NCBI GenBank assembly: GCA_900763965.1 | Contig: CAAFMG010000131.1 | Span: forward strand, 1 to 6,286 | Direction of reading: 5' to 3' | DNA from: an uncultured Oscillospiraceae bacterium | GTDB taxonomy: Bacteria; Bacillota; Clostridia; Oscillospirales; Oscillospiraceae | DNA length: 6,286 nt | Shown here: positions 1-6,175 of the stretch, one piece after another | Layout: every line of letters starts with the position of its first letter | Position numbering within the stretch: the stretch's first letter is position 1 | Notes under the pieces: model-generated | Databases searched by the model: none | Told to the model about the DNA's origin: nothing | The model's input: only the letters and a program-made list of their open reading frames with translations | Translations under genes and position numbers: made by a program

Positions 1-1387
1 CATCCAGAGGTCCCAGGCGGCTGTCCCGCTGCTTTTCCCGGTTCATCCGGCGGCGCAGGATCCCTCTCCCCCCAGCCCACGGGGTCAGGTAGCAGATTCC
101 CAAACTGCGCAGCCCCGCCAGGTGTACCAGCATCACCGCCACCCCTGCCAGCATTCCCCAGATTCCCAGGCAGGCAGCAGCAAGGGTCAACCCAAACCGC
201 CACACCCGGACAGCATTGGCAAGATCCCGATTAGGCAAAACAAAGCCGCACACCCCGGCAATACTCACCACGATCAGCACAATCGGAGAAATCAGACCTG
301 CCTCTACGGCAGCGGTACCCACCAGAATACCCCCAATGGTAGAGACGGACTGCCCAATGGCCTGGGGCAGATGGATCCCCGACTCCTGGAGCAGCTCATA
401 GGCGATCAGCAGGCTCAGCACTTCCGCCGCTGTGGTAAAGGGCACTTCCCTTTTGCTGTTCAGAATTACATTCCATAATCCCGCCGGGATCCACTGGGGA
501 TGAAAGGTCACCAGGGCAACATAGACCGCTGGAAGCAGCAAATCTGCCAGCAATGCTCCATAACGCAGGATCCGCACGCAGGAGGAGGATATAAAATCCC
601 TGCTTCTGTCCTCCATGCTTTCCATCAGATAGCCAATGTCCACCGGTGCCAGATAGCCTAAGGGAAGGCCATCCACCAGCAGCCCCACCCGGCCATCCAA
701 CAGACCCTGACTGAATCTGTCCGGTCTTTCCGTATATTGCAGCAGAGGAAAGGCGGTTGCCCGGGAGCCGGTGACATATTCCTCCACGGCCGAAGGGGAG
801 ATCAGGCCATCGATATCAATGGTTTTCAGGCGGTTTTTCATCCGCTCCACCAGCACCGGGTTGGTGATCCCTGCGATCCACACCACGCTCACCGCCGTCA
901 GACTTCTCTCACCGATACAGATACTGCTGATTCGCAGATCCGGGGTGCGCAGATGGCGGCGCAAAAGGCCGGTATTGATGCGTATGGTCTCCACAAAGGC
1001 ATCCTTGGGGCCCTTGACGGTATTTTCCACCTCCGGGGCATCCGGACTGCGGCGGGCAGAGGTCTTTACCTCAAAGGCCAATGCGCCTACCTCCGGGAAC
1101 AGCACCACGCAGAAACCATTCACCAGCTTGATGGCCGCATCCTGCAAATCCATGCAGGGCTTGCCCACAGAATTATATACTGCCCCATGCAGCGCCGCTT
1201 GATAGGCATCGGCCACATTTTCCGGCAGGTTCTGTACAATAGGCTGGAACACAAAGCGGGCGATCTCGCTGCCCGACACCAGTCCATCTATAAAGTATGC
1301 ATAGAGCCTATTCTCCCCAGAGCGTAAGGTTCTTGTCTCAAAATCCTCCGCATCTGCAAAAATGCTGCGAATTTCCCTGTCCGTCAT
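1..1387 (-). CDS. Spore germination protein, GerA family (germinant receptor A subunit), 3' end cut by window edge
   Basis: Reverse-strand reading gives 462 uninterrupted codons from ATG at 1387 to the left edge, with no stop reached. GerA-family A subunits sit in the inner membrane of the dormant spore and, with B and C subunits, sense germinants. Family signatures seen: KGPKDAF at residues 126-131 followed by ETIRINTGLLRRHLRTPDL (to about 151), TERPD near 219-223, EVPF at 314-317, and the hallmark stretch ESGIHLPQAIGQ (335-346) running into TIGGILVGTAAVEAG (350-364). The N-terminal roughly 270 residues are soluble. Hydrophobic segments lie near 273-295, 366-385 and 397-423. The basic tail after LTPWAGG (434-440) suggests the protein is almost complete, since family members are usually about 480-550 residues. 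The start is fixed by GGGAGGTG just upstream (1393-1400). EVPF and the AVEAG stretch favour the GerAA branch over SpoVAF. Partner genes gerB/gerC, if present, lie left of the window. Family certain; exact receptor type and germinant unknown. Confidence 0.93.
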   Translation of the reverse strand, partial: MTDREIRSIFADAEDFETRTLRSGENRLYAYFIDGLVSGSEIARFVFQPIVQNLPENVADAYQAALHGAVYNSVGKPCMDLQDAAIKLVNGFCVVLFPEVGALAFEVKTSARRSPDAPEVENTVKGPKDAFVETIRINTGLLRRHLRTPDLRISSICIGERSLTAVSVVWIAGITNPVLVERMKNRLKTIDIDGLISPSAVEEYVTGSRATAFPLLQYTERPDRFSQGLLDGRVGLLVDGLPLGYLAPVDIGYLMESMEDRSRDFISSSCVRILRYGALLADLLLPAVYVALVTFHPQWIPAGLWNVILNSKREVPFTTAAEVLSLLIAYELLQESGIHLPQAIGQSVSTIGGILVGTAAVEAGLISPIVLIVVSIAGVCGFVLPNRDLANAVRVWRFGLTLAAACLGIWGMLAGVAVMLVHLAGLRSLGICYLTPWAGGRGILRRRMNREKQRDSRLGPLD

Positions 1388-1392
1388 GTTCC

Positions 1393-1400
1393 CACCTCCC
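1393..1400 (-). promoter_or_regulatory. Ribosome binding site for the GerA-type gene
   Basis: Read on the minus strand, GGGAGGTG lies 5 nt before the ATG at 1387. This fixes the start of the germination gene, for which no better upstream start is apparent. Confidence 0.75.
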
Positions 1401-1403
1401 GGA

Positions 1404-1432
1404 AAGTATGTCCGGATGCCGGGGAATTATCC
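1404..1432 (-). promoter_or_regulatory. Candidate forespore (sigma-G-like) promoter for the GerA-type gene
   Basis: On the minus strand GGATA (1428-1432) is followed after 17 nt by CATACTT (1404-1410). The known Bacillus sigma-G pattern is roughly G-H-A-T-R, 17-18 nt, C-A-T-X-H-T-A, so this differs at the H of the -35 and the last base of the -10. GerA-type operons are classically sigma-G dependent, which agrees. Against it, the predicted start near 1397 would fall inside the Shine-Dalgarno sequence and leave a leader of only about 10 nt. The call is therefore tentative. Confidence 0.35.
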
Positions 1433-1440
1433 TTTCCGAA

Positions 1441-1469
1441 TTGCATTTCCCGGGAAAATGTGCTATTGT
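1441..1469 (+). promoter_or_regulatory. Candidate housekeeping promoter of the NUDIX-mnmE-desulfurase cluster
   Basis: TTGCAT (1441-1446), a 17-nt spacer and TATTGT (1464-1469) form a sigma-A-like pair with 3/6 and 4/6 consensus matches. Transcription would begin near 1476, leaving a leader of about 25 nt with GGGAGG at 1487-1492 before the ATG at 1501. Position and spacing are good and the hexamers are moderate. It is the only plausible plus-strand promoter seen ahead of the cluster. Confidence 0.5.
1446..1457. promoter_or_regulatory. Perfect 12-bp palindrome in the promoter spacer, possible operator
   Basis: TTTCCCGGGAAA is a perfect inverted repeat. It overlaps the last base of the candidate -35 and fills most of the spacer before the -10 at 1464. 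A protein bound here would block RNA polymerase at the NUDIX promoter. A related half, TCCCGGAAA, lies at 1397-1405 beside the start of the divergent germination gene. Operator function is an inference; no regulator gene is visible in the window. Confidence 0.35.
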
Positions 1470-1486
1470 AGAAAGAAAATCAAACT

Positions 1487-1492
1487 GGGAGG
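1487..1492 (+). promoter_or_regulatory. Ribosome binding site that sets the NUDIX start
   Basis: GGGAGG lies 8 nt before ATG 1501. The frame stays open upstream to an ATG at 1297, but that extension would overlap the divergent germination gene and has no such site, so 1501 is the start. Confidence 0.8.
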
Positions 1493-1500
1493 TTTTTCTT

Positions 1501-2115
1501 ATGCGCAGGATCGGAGAAATCCGCAAGCTGACGGACAATCCCTACCTCAATCTATATGAATTACAGGCTTCCTTCCGGGATGGAAAAACCGCCCCCTACT
1601 ATGTATCCTCCCGGCGCAGACAGCCGGAGGATCTCAAGGCCGTCTGCCACAGCGACCGTGCCGACGGGGTCATTCTCTATGGCGTTTACGGAGAAAATCA
1701 GGATCGGCTGGTGCTGATCCGGCAGTACCGCTATCCCATTGGCGGCTACTGCTATGAGTTCCCATCCGGGCTGATTGATCCGGGGGAGAATGCCATCCAG
1801 GCCGGGATCCGGGAGATGTATGAAGAAACCGGTCTGCGCTTTACTCCCCGGGAAGGCGGCTTCTGTCAGCGGCCCTTCTTCACCTCCGTGGGGATGACGG
1901 ATGAGTGCTGCGCCATGGTCTACGGCTGCTGCTCCGGAACCCCCACCAACTGCCACCAGGAGGACACTGAGGATATTCAGGTGGTGCTTGCCGACCGGGA
2001 AGAATGCAAGCGGATCCTCCGGGAGGAAAATGTGGCTGTGATGTGCGCCTATATGCTGATGCACTTTATTGCCACGCCCGGGGATCCTCTGGCGTTTTTG
2101 GATGCAATCGGATAA
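1501..2115 (+). CDS. NUDIX hydrolase, ADP-ribose pyrophosphatase type
   Basis: 204 residues. NUDIX enzymes hydrolyse nucleoside diphosphates linked to another moiety; this subfamily typically splits ADP-ribose into AMP and ribose 5-phosphate in the cytoplasm. A complete NUDIX box (G-x5-E-x7-R-E-U-x-E-E-x-G-U) spans residues 90-111, with G90, E96, R104-E105, E108-E109 and G111; these glutamates bind the catalytic metal. It is preceded by LIRQYRYPIGGYCYEFPSG (72-90) and followed by FFTSVGMTDE (126-135), both resembling the ADP-ribose pyrophosphatase (NudF-like) branch. ATG 1501 is chosen for its GGGAGG site. The protein has ten cysteines (49, 84, 122, 136, 137, 143, 144, 151, 169, 182), including two CC pairs, which is unusual for the family. 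It is probably the first gene of the operon, 47 bp ahead of mnmE with no terminator between. Fold is very secure; substrate is inferred from family resemblance. Confidence 0.93.
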   Translation: MRRIGEIRKLTDNPYLNLYELQASFRDGKTAPYYVSSRRRQPEDLKAVCHSDRADGVILYGVYGENQDRLVLIRQYRYPIGGYCYEFPSGLIDPGENAIQAGIREMYEETGLRFTPREGGFCQRPFFTSVGMTDECCAMVYGCCSGTPTNCHQEDTEDIQVVLADREECKRILREENVAVMCAYMLMHFIATPGDPLAFLDAIG

Positions 2116-2124
2116 TCTATATCA

Positions 2125-2142
2125 CGACACTATCGACACTAT
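2125..2142. repeat. Two tandem copies of a 9-bp unit between the NUDIX gene and mnmE
   Basis: CGACACTAT occurs twice back to back (2125-2133 and 2134-2142), immediately before an AT-rich stretch containing TATAAT (2143-2148) and the mnmE ribosome binding site. It could be a slippage duplication or a protein site. Nothing in the window decides between these. Confidence 0.8.
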
Positions 2143-2152
2143 TATAATAATT

Positions 2153-2157
2153 GGAGG
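2153..2157 (+). promoter_or_regulatory. Ribosome binding site that sets the mnmE start
   Basis: GGAGG lies 5 nt before ATG 2163. The in-frame TTG at 2151 overlaps this site and cannot use it, so the longer reading is rejected and the protein starts MSHTIAAIST. Confidence 0.85.
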
Positions 2158-2162
2158 CTTCT

Positions 2163-3524
2163 ATGTCCCATACCATTGCTGCTATCTCCACAGGAAATCA
2201 GGTCACCGCCATTGGCATCATTCGTATGTCCGGCGATGACTGCATTGCCGTTGCAGATCAGGTCATTACCCTGAACAATCAAAAATCTCTTTCTGCCGCT
2301 CCGGATCGCAAGCTGCTGCTGGCACAGCTCCATGACAGCCAGGGCCGGGCCATTGACCAGTGTATGGTGGTGGTATCCCGGGGGCCTCACAGCTATACCG
2401 GCGAGGATACGGTAGAGTTTCACTGCCACGGTTCCCCGGCGGTTCTGGCCGCAGGTCTGCAAGCCCTGTATCAGGCCGGAGCCCTTCCGGCAAAGCGGGG
2501 AGAATTTACCAAACGAGCCTTCCTCAACGGAAAGCTGGATCTGACCCAGGCAGAGGCTGTGATCGACCTGATCGAGGCCGACACCCCGGAGGCAGCCGCC
2601 AATGCCGCCGGACAGGTGGGAGGCATTCTGCAAAAGAAGCTGGCCCCCATCTATGATGATCTGACCAATCTGTGCAGCCATTTCCATGCCGTGCTGGACT
2701 ATCCCGATGAGGACATTGAGGACTTTGGTCTGGACAGCTACGCCGATTCCCTGCAAGCCGATGCCGATGCCCTGCAAGCCATTCTGAAAACCTACGGTCA
2801 GGGCAAGATCCTCCGGCAGGGTGCCGCCGCCGCCATTGTGGGCAGACCCAATGTGGGAAAATCCAGTCTGCTCAATGCCCTGGCTGGCTGTGACCGGGTC
2901 ATCGTTACCGACATTCCCGGCACCACCCGGGATACGGTGGAAGAAACCGTCCTGGTGGGCAAAACCCGCCTGCGGCTCATTGACACCGCCGGGATCCGGG
3001 AAACCGGAGACACCGTGGAGGCCATGGGTGTGGCCCGCTCCAAAAAGGCGGTGGAGGAAGCCGATTTGGTGCTTTTCATGTGCGACGGTGCCAAGCCCCT
3101 GACCGATGAGGATCGTCAGATCCTGGCCCTGTGCCGTGGTCACAAAAAGGCCATCGGTCTGATCAACAAATCCGACCTGGGCTGCGCCGTCTCCCCGGAG
3201 GAGCTGCCCTTTGATACGGTGATCTCCATCTGCGCCAAGAAAAGCCAGGGGCTGGATGCCCTGGCCCAGGCCGTGGATGCCATGTTTGCCGGAGATACCC
3301 CCTGTGACGGCTCCATTCTCACCAACGCACGCCAATTTGATGCCTGCCGCCGGGCACACGATGGTATATGCCGCTCTCTGGAAGGGCTCCACCTGGGACT
3401 GACCCCGGATGCGGTGCTGACGGATGTGGAGCAAGCCATGGAAGCCATGGGGGAAGTCACCGGCGCCACCGTCCGTGAGGACATCACCACCCGAATTTTT
3501 GAACGATTTTGTGTAGGAAAGTAA
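2163..3524 (+). CDS. mnmE: tRNA uridine-5-carboxymethylaminomethyl(34) synthesis GTPase MnmE
   Basis: 453 residues, the normal length for MnmE. With MnmG it forms the complex that adds (carboxymethyl)aminomethyl to C5 of wobble uridine 34 in certain tRNAs, using a tetrahydrofolate one-carbon donor and GTP. The N-terminal folate-binding domain (about 1-118) begins TIAAISTG and contains the conserved SYTGEDTVEFHCHGS (77-91) and GEFTKRAFLNGKLDLTQAE (113-131). A helical domain surrounds the inserted G domain, which shows G1 GRPNVGKS (227-234), G2 TTRD (254-257), G3 DTAG (274-277) and G4 NKSD (335-338). Asn230 matches the residue that binds the activating potassium ion. The C-terminus is FCVGK (449-453), with the conserved catalytic-region cysteine at 450. 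G5 is CAKK (357-360) rather than the usual SAK. The gene ends 4 bp before the cysteine desulfurase gene. MnmE is often next to mnmG near the replication origin; here it is not. Confidence 0.98.
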   Translation: MSHTIAAISTGNQVTAIGIIRMSGDDCIAVADQVITLNNQKSLSAAPDRKLLLAQLHDSQGRAIDQCMVVVSRGPHSYTGEDTVEFHCHGSPAVLAAGLQALYQAGALPAKRGEFTKRAFLNGKLDLTQAEAVIDLIEADTPEAAANAAGQVGGILQKKLAPIYDDLTNLCSHFHAVLDYPDEDIEDFGLDSYADSLQADADALQAILKTYGQGKILRQGAAAAIVGRPNVGKSSLLNALAGCDRVIVTDIPGTTRDTVEETVLVGKTRLRLIDTAGIRETGDTVEAMGVARSKKAVEEADLVLFMCDGAKPLTDEDRQILALCRGHKKAIGLINKSDLGCAVSPEELPFDTVISICAKKSQGLDALAQAVDAMFAGDTPCDGSILTNARQFDACRRAHDGICRSLEGLHLGLTPDAVLTDVEQAMEAMGEVTGATVREDITTRIFERFCVGK

Positions 3525-3528
3525 CATT

Positions 3529-4656
3529 ATGATCTATTTGGACAATTCCGCCACCACCCGCCCCTGTAGCCAGGCGGTGGAGGCTATGATGCAGGCTATG
3601 ACCCAGTCCTGGGGAAACCCCAGTGCACTGTACAACTTTGGTATTGATACCGCACGGCAGCTGAAAACCGCACGGCATACCGTGGCCGCCGCCATGGGTG
3701 CAGAGCCCGACCGGGTGTTTTTCACCTCCGGCGGCACGGAAGCAGACAACTGGGCTGTTTTCAGTACCGCCAAGCGCTACGGCAAGCGGGGCCGCCATAT
3801 CATCACCACCGCCATTGAGCACCACGCCATTCTCAACTGCATGAAGGAGCTGGAAGGCCGGGGCTTTGAAGTGACCTATCTCCAGCCGGACGATCAGGGC
3901 CGGATTACGGTACAGGATCTGAAAGCAGCCCTGCGGCCGGATACCATCCTGGTGTCCATTATGATGGTGAACAACGAGGTGGGTTCTGTGATGTCCATCA
4001 GCCAGATGGCAAAGCTGACCCATAAACTCTGCCCCGATGCCCTGTTTCACACCGATGCGGTGCAGGGCTTCCTAAAGATTCCCTTCGCCGCCAAGACCCT
4101 GGGGGCGGATCTGATCTCCGTCTCCTCCCATAAGGTACACGGCCCCAAGGGCGCCGGTGCGCTGTATGTTTCCCCCCGGCTCAAGTCCTTCCCCGCCCTG
4201 CTTCTGGGAGGCGGTCAGGAGGGCGGTATGCGCAGCGGTACCGAGGGCACCCCTGCCATTTTCAGCTTTGCCGCCGCCTGCGCAGCCGGGGCCGGTACCC
4301 TTTCGGAGGATATTGCCCGGGAACGGGCCCTTTTGGAGAATTTCATTCAGAAAGCCGGTTCCCTGCCCGGCGTGGTGCTCAACGGTTCCCACGAAGCTCC
4401 CCACATTCTCTCTGTGGGCATTCCCGGTGTTCCCACCCAGAATTCCATCAACATCTTGCAGGATCACGGCATCTGTGTCTCCGCAGGAAGCGCCTGTGCC
4501 AAGGGACACCGCAGCCATGTGCTGGAAGCCATGGGGGTCGCTCCTGAGGTGATTGACGGAACCTTCCGTATCTCCCTGTGCCGGGACACCACCGGGGAGG
4601 AGCTGGATGCCCTTCTGGCAGTCATCCGGGACGAGATTCTTCCCAGAGTCCGTTAA
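3529..4656 (+). CDS. Cysteine desulfurase, NifS/IscS family (PLP-dependent)
   Basis: 375 residues, fold-type I PLP enzyme that takes sulfur from L-cysteine as an enzyme persulfide, releasing alanine, for Fe-S clusters or tRNA thiolation. It opens MIYLDNSATTRP, typical of the family. Visible sites: SGGTEADN (67-74) phosphate-binding turn, EHHA (97-100) with the PLP-stacking histidine, NNEVG (148-152), HTDAVQ (174-179) with Asp176 and Gln179 for the cofactor, the PLP lysine K202 in SSHKVHGPKG, RSGTEG (235-240), and the persulfide cysteine C323 in SAGSACAKG. The SxGSAC pattern marks class I (NifS/IscS). It ends just after residue 370 and lacks the long C-terminal tail by which E. coli IscS docks IscU, so it resembles the shorter YrvO/NifZ enzymes used for tRNA thiolation. 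The 4-bp gap after mnmE implies translational coupling; the only ribosome site, AGGAAAG, lies inside the mnmE 3' end. Exact sulfur acceptor is not determined by the sequence. Confidence 0.95.
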   Translation: MIYLDNSATTRPCSQAVEAMMQAMTQSWGNPSALYNFGIDTARQLKTARHTVAAAMGAEPDRVFFTSGGTEADNWAVFSTAKRYGKRGRHIITTAIEHHAILNCMKELEGRGFEVTYLQPDDQGRITVQDLKAALRPDTILVSIMMVNNEVGSVMSISQMAKLTHKLCPDALFHTDAVQGFLKIPFAAKTLGADLISVSSHKVHGPKGAGALYVSPRLKSFPALLLGGGQEGGMRSGTEGTPAIFSFAAACAAGAGTLSEDIARERALLENFIQKAGSLPGVVLNGSHEAPHILSVGIPGVPTQNSINILQDHGICVSAGSACAKGHRSHVLEAMGVAPEVIDGTFRISLCRDTTGEELDALLAVIRDEILPRVR

Positions 4657-4689
4657 TTTTGAAATTTTGCTCAAAACATCCTTCATATT

Positions 4690-4721
4690 AAAAACGCTGA
4701 TTGTGAAAATCGGCGTTTTTT
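4690..4721 (+). terminator. Intrinsic terminator of the NUDIX-mnmE-desulfurase operon
   Basis: A 13-bp stem (4690-4702 with 4708-4720, one G-T wobble) closes a 5-nt loop GTGAA and ends in six Ts (4716-4721). It lies 34 bp after the desulfurase stop and before the gdhA promoter. The A-rich left arm means it could also act on the other strand, but no gene converges on it. Confidence 0.88.
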
Positions 4722-4752
4722 GTCTTTGAAAAGCAAGATGCAAAGATTTTAC

Positions 4753-4781
4753 TTGTATTCTTCCTGTGCTTCTGCTACAAT
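4753..4781 (+). promoter_or_regulatory. gdhA promoter, sigma-A type with extended -10
   Basis: TTGTAT (4753-4758), a 17-nt spacer and TACAAT (4776-4781, 5/6) preceded by TGC, which is the extended -10 TGn. Transcription would begin near 4788, giving a leader of about 33 nt with no evident riboswitch or attenuator. The preceding terminator isolates this promoter from the upstream operon. Confidence 0.7.
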
Positions 4782-4802
4782 GACACCATCCAAGATTCTT
4801 TC

Positions 4803-4810
4803 TAAGGAGG
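4803..4810 (+). promoter_or_regulatory. Ribosome binding site that sets the gdhA start
   Basis: TAAGGAGG ends 10 nt before ATG 4821. A TTG in the same frame at 4815 is only 4 nt away and would add two residues; ATG 4821 is preferred. Confidence 0.8.
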
Positions 4811-4820
4811 ACGTTTGTTT

Positions 4821-6155
4821 ATGAGTTATGTAGATGAAGTATTTGCACGGGTCGCTGCTCAGAACGCCCACGAGCCGGAATTCATTCAGGCCGTCACCGA
4901 GGTTCTGGAATCTCTGCGCGTGGTCATCGAGGCCAACGAGGAAGCCTACCGCCGGGATGCGCTGCTGGAACGGCTGACTACCCCGGAACGCTGCATTCTG
5001 TTCCGTGTCCCCTGGGTGGACGACAAGGGTCAGGTGCAGGTAAACAACGCCTACCGAGTCCAATTCAACAGCGCCATCGGCCCCTACAAGGGCGGTCTGC
5101 GCTTTCACCCCTCTGTCAACCTTTCCATTATGAAGTTCCTGGCTTTTGAGCAGACCTTCAAAAACAGCCTCACCGGCCTGCCCATCGGCGGCGGCAAGGG
5201 CGGCTCTGACTTTGACCCCAAGGGCAAGTCCGACCGGGAGATCATGGCCTTCTGCCAGAGCATGATGACCGAGCTGTCCAAGTACATTGGTGCGGATACG
5301 GACGTGCCCGCCGGTGACATTGGCGTGGGTGCCCGGGAGATCGGCTATCTTTTCGGCCAGTACAAGCGTCTGCGGGATCGCTTCGATGGGGTTCTCACCG
5401 GCAAGGGGCTGAGCTACGGCGGCTCCCTCGCCCGCCCCCAGGCCACCGGCTACGGCCTGATCTACCTCACCGAGGAAATGCTGAAAACCAATGGCAAGAC
5501 CCTGGAGGGCAAAACCATTGTGGTTTCCGGCGCAGGCAATGTGGCCACCTATGCCATTGAAAAGGCATGGCAGCTGGGGGGCAAGCCTGTCACCTGCTCC
5601 GATTCCACCGGCTGGATCTATGACCCTGACGGCATTGACGTTGCCACTCTGATCCAGGTCAAGCAGGTACGCCGGGCCCGTCTGACGGAATACGCCGCCC
5701 TGCGCCCCAATGCCCGGTATCACGAGGGCAAGGGAGTCTGGACGGTAAAATGTGACATTGCCCTGCCCTGTGCCACCCAGAACGAACTGGATCTTACCGA
5801 TGCCAAGGCTCTGGTCGCCAACGGCTGTTTCGCCGTAGCAGAGGGTGCCAATATGCCCACCACCCTGGATGCCACCCGGTATTTCCAGGAGCAGGGCGTT
5901 CTGTTCTGCCCCGGCAAGGCCGCCAACGCAGGTGGTGTTGCCACCTCCGCCCTGGAAATGTCCCAGAACTCCCAGCGGCTGAGCTGGACCTTTGAGGAAG
6001 TGGATGCCAAGCTGAAAACCATCATGGTCAACATCTTCCGCAACCTGGATGCCGCCGCCAAGCAGTACGGCATGGAAGGCAACTATGTAGCCGGTGCCAA
6101 CATCGCCGGTTTCCTGAAGGTGGCCGAAGCCATGCAGGCCCAGGGGATCGTCTAA
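4821..6155 (+). CDS. gdhA: Glutamate dehydrogenase, hexameric class I, probably NADP-dependent
   Basis: 444 residues, matching hexameric GDHs (E. coli GdhA 447). It interconverts glutamate with 2-oxoglutarate plus ammonium in the cytoplasm. Substrate-domain signatures: GPYKGGLRFHPSVN (87-100) with K90, K114 in EQTFKN, the catalytic K126 in PIGGGKGGSDFDPKG (121-135), and D166 in PAGDIGVG. The Rossmann domain has GAGNVA (237-242). The final third contains CATQNELDL (317-325), EGANMPTT (341-348), GKAANAGGV (365-373), EMSQNSQRLSW (379-389) and VAGANIAGF (423-431), all characteristic of the clostridial/bacterial enzyme. At positions where the NAD-specific Clostridium symbiosum enzyme has Phe238, Pro262 and Asp263, this protein has Ala238, Ser262 and Thr263, and the loop reads SDSTG like NADP enzymes; this suggests NADP use and ammonium assimilation, by inference. 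It is a single-gene unit with its own promoter and terminator. Confidence 0.97.
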   Translation: MSYVDEVFARVAAQNAHEPEFIQAVTEVLESLRVVIEANEEAYRRDALLERLTTPERCILFRVPWVDDKGQVQVNNAYRVQFNSAIGPYKGGLRFHPSVNLSIMKFLAFEQTFKNSLTGLPIGGGKGGSDFDPKGKSDREIMAFCQSMMTELSKYIGADTDVPAGDIGVGAREIGYLFGQYKRLRDRFDGVLTGKGLSYGGSLARPQATGYGLIYLTEEMLKTNGKTLEGKTIVVSGAGNVATYAIEKAWQLGGKPVTCSDSTGWIYDPDGIDVATLIQVKQVRRARLTEYAALRPNARYHEGKGVWTVKCDIALPCATQNELDLTDAKALVANGCFAVAEGANMPTTLDATRYFQEQGVLFCPGKAANAGGVATSALEMSQNSQRLSWTFEEVDAKLKTIMVNIFRNLDAAAKQYGMEGNYVAGANIAGFLKVAEAMQAQGIV

Positions 6156-6175
6156 ATTCCCACCCAATCGCCACC

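Noticed and set aside
122..1327. Plus-strand open frames at 122-478 and 737-1327.
   Set aside because: They are antisense to the GerA-family gene, whose minus-strand reading is unbroken and recognisable. Their products are compositionally odd (rich in H, Q, R) and match nothing.
1297..1500. Longer NUDIX reading from ATG 1297.
   Set aside because: It would add 68 residues with no family resemblance, overlap the divergent germination gene and its control region, and ignore the good ribosome site before 1501.
2143..2148. Perfect TATAAT before mnmE as a separate mnmE promoter.
   Set aside because: No acceptable -35 lies 16-18 bp upstream (TATCAC at 17), and transcription would begin inside the ribosome binding site. 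It is probably just AT-rich spacer, kept only as part of the repeat observation.
2750..2780. Direct repeat CCCTGCAAGCC-type sequence inside mnmE.
   Set aside because: It encodes LQADADALQA in the helical domain and is explained by repeated Ala, Leu and Asp codons in a coding helix.
2142..3527. Long minus-strand open frame (461 codons) opposite mnmE.
   Set aside because: It mirrors mnmE, which is complete with all GTPase motifs. The reverse product is low-complexity, rich in G, H and Q, with no family signature. Such frames are common opposite GC-rich genes.
4655..4676. Small hairpin TTTTGA...TCAAAA and a doubled AATTTTG just after the desulfurase stop.
   Set aside because: Six-bp AT-rich stem with an 8-nt loop and no T tail; much weaker than the real terminator just downstream.
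3484..4743. Two minus-strand open frames (3484-4050 and 4072-4743) opposite the desulfurase.
   Set aside because: Both are antisense shadows of a clearly recognised gene; the second runs through the terminator hairpin.
4749..6167. Long minus-strand open frame (472 codons) opposite gdhA.
   Set aside because: It is the codon shadow of gdhA, runs across the gdhA promoter, has no convincing ribosome site and resembles no protein family.
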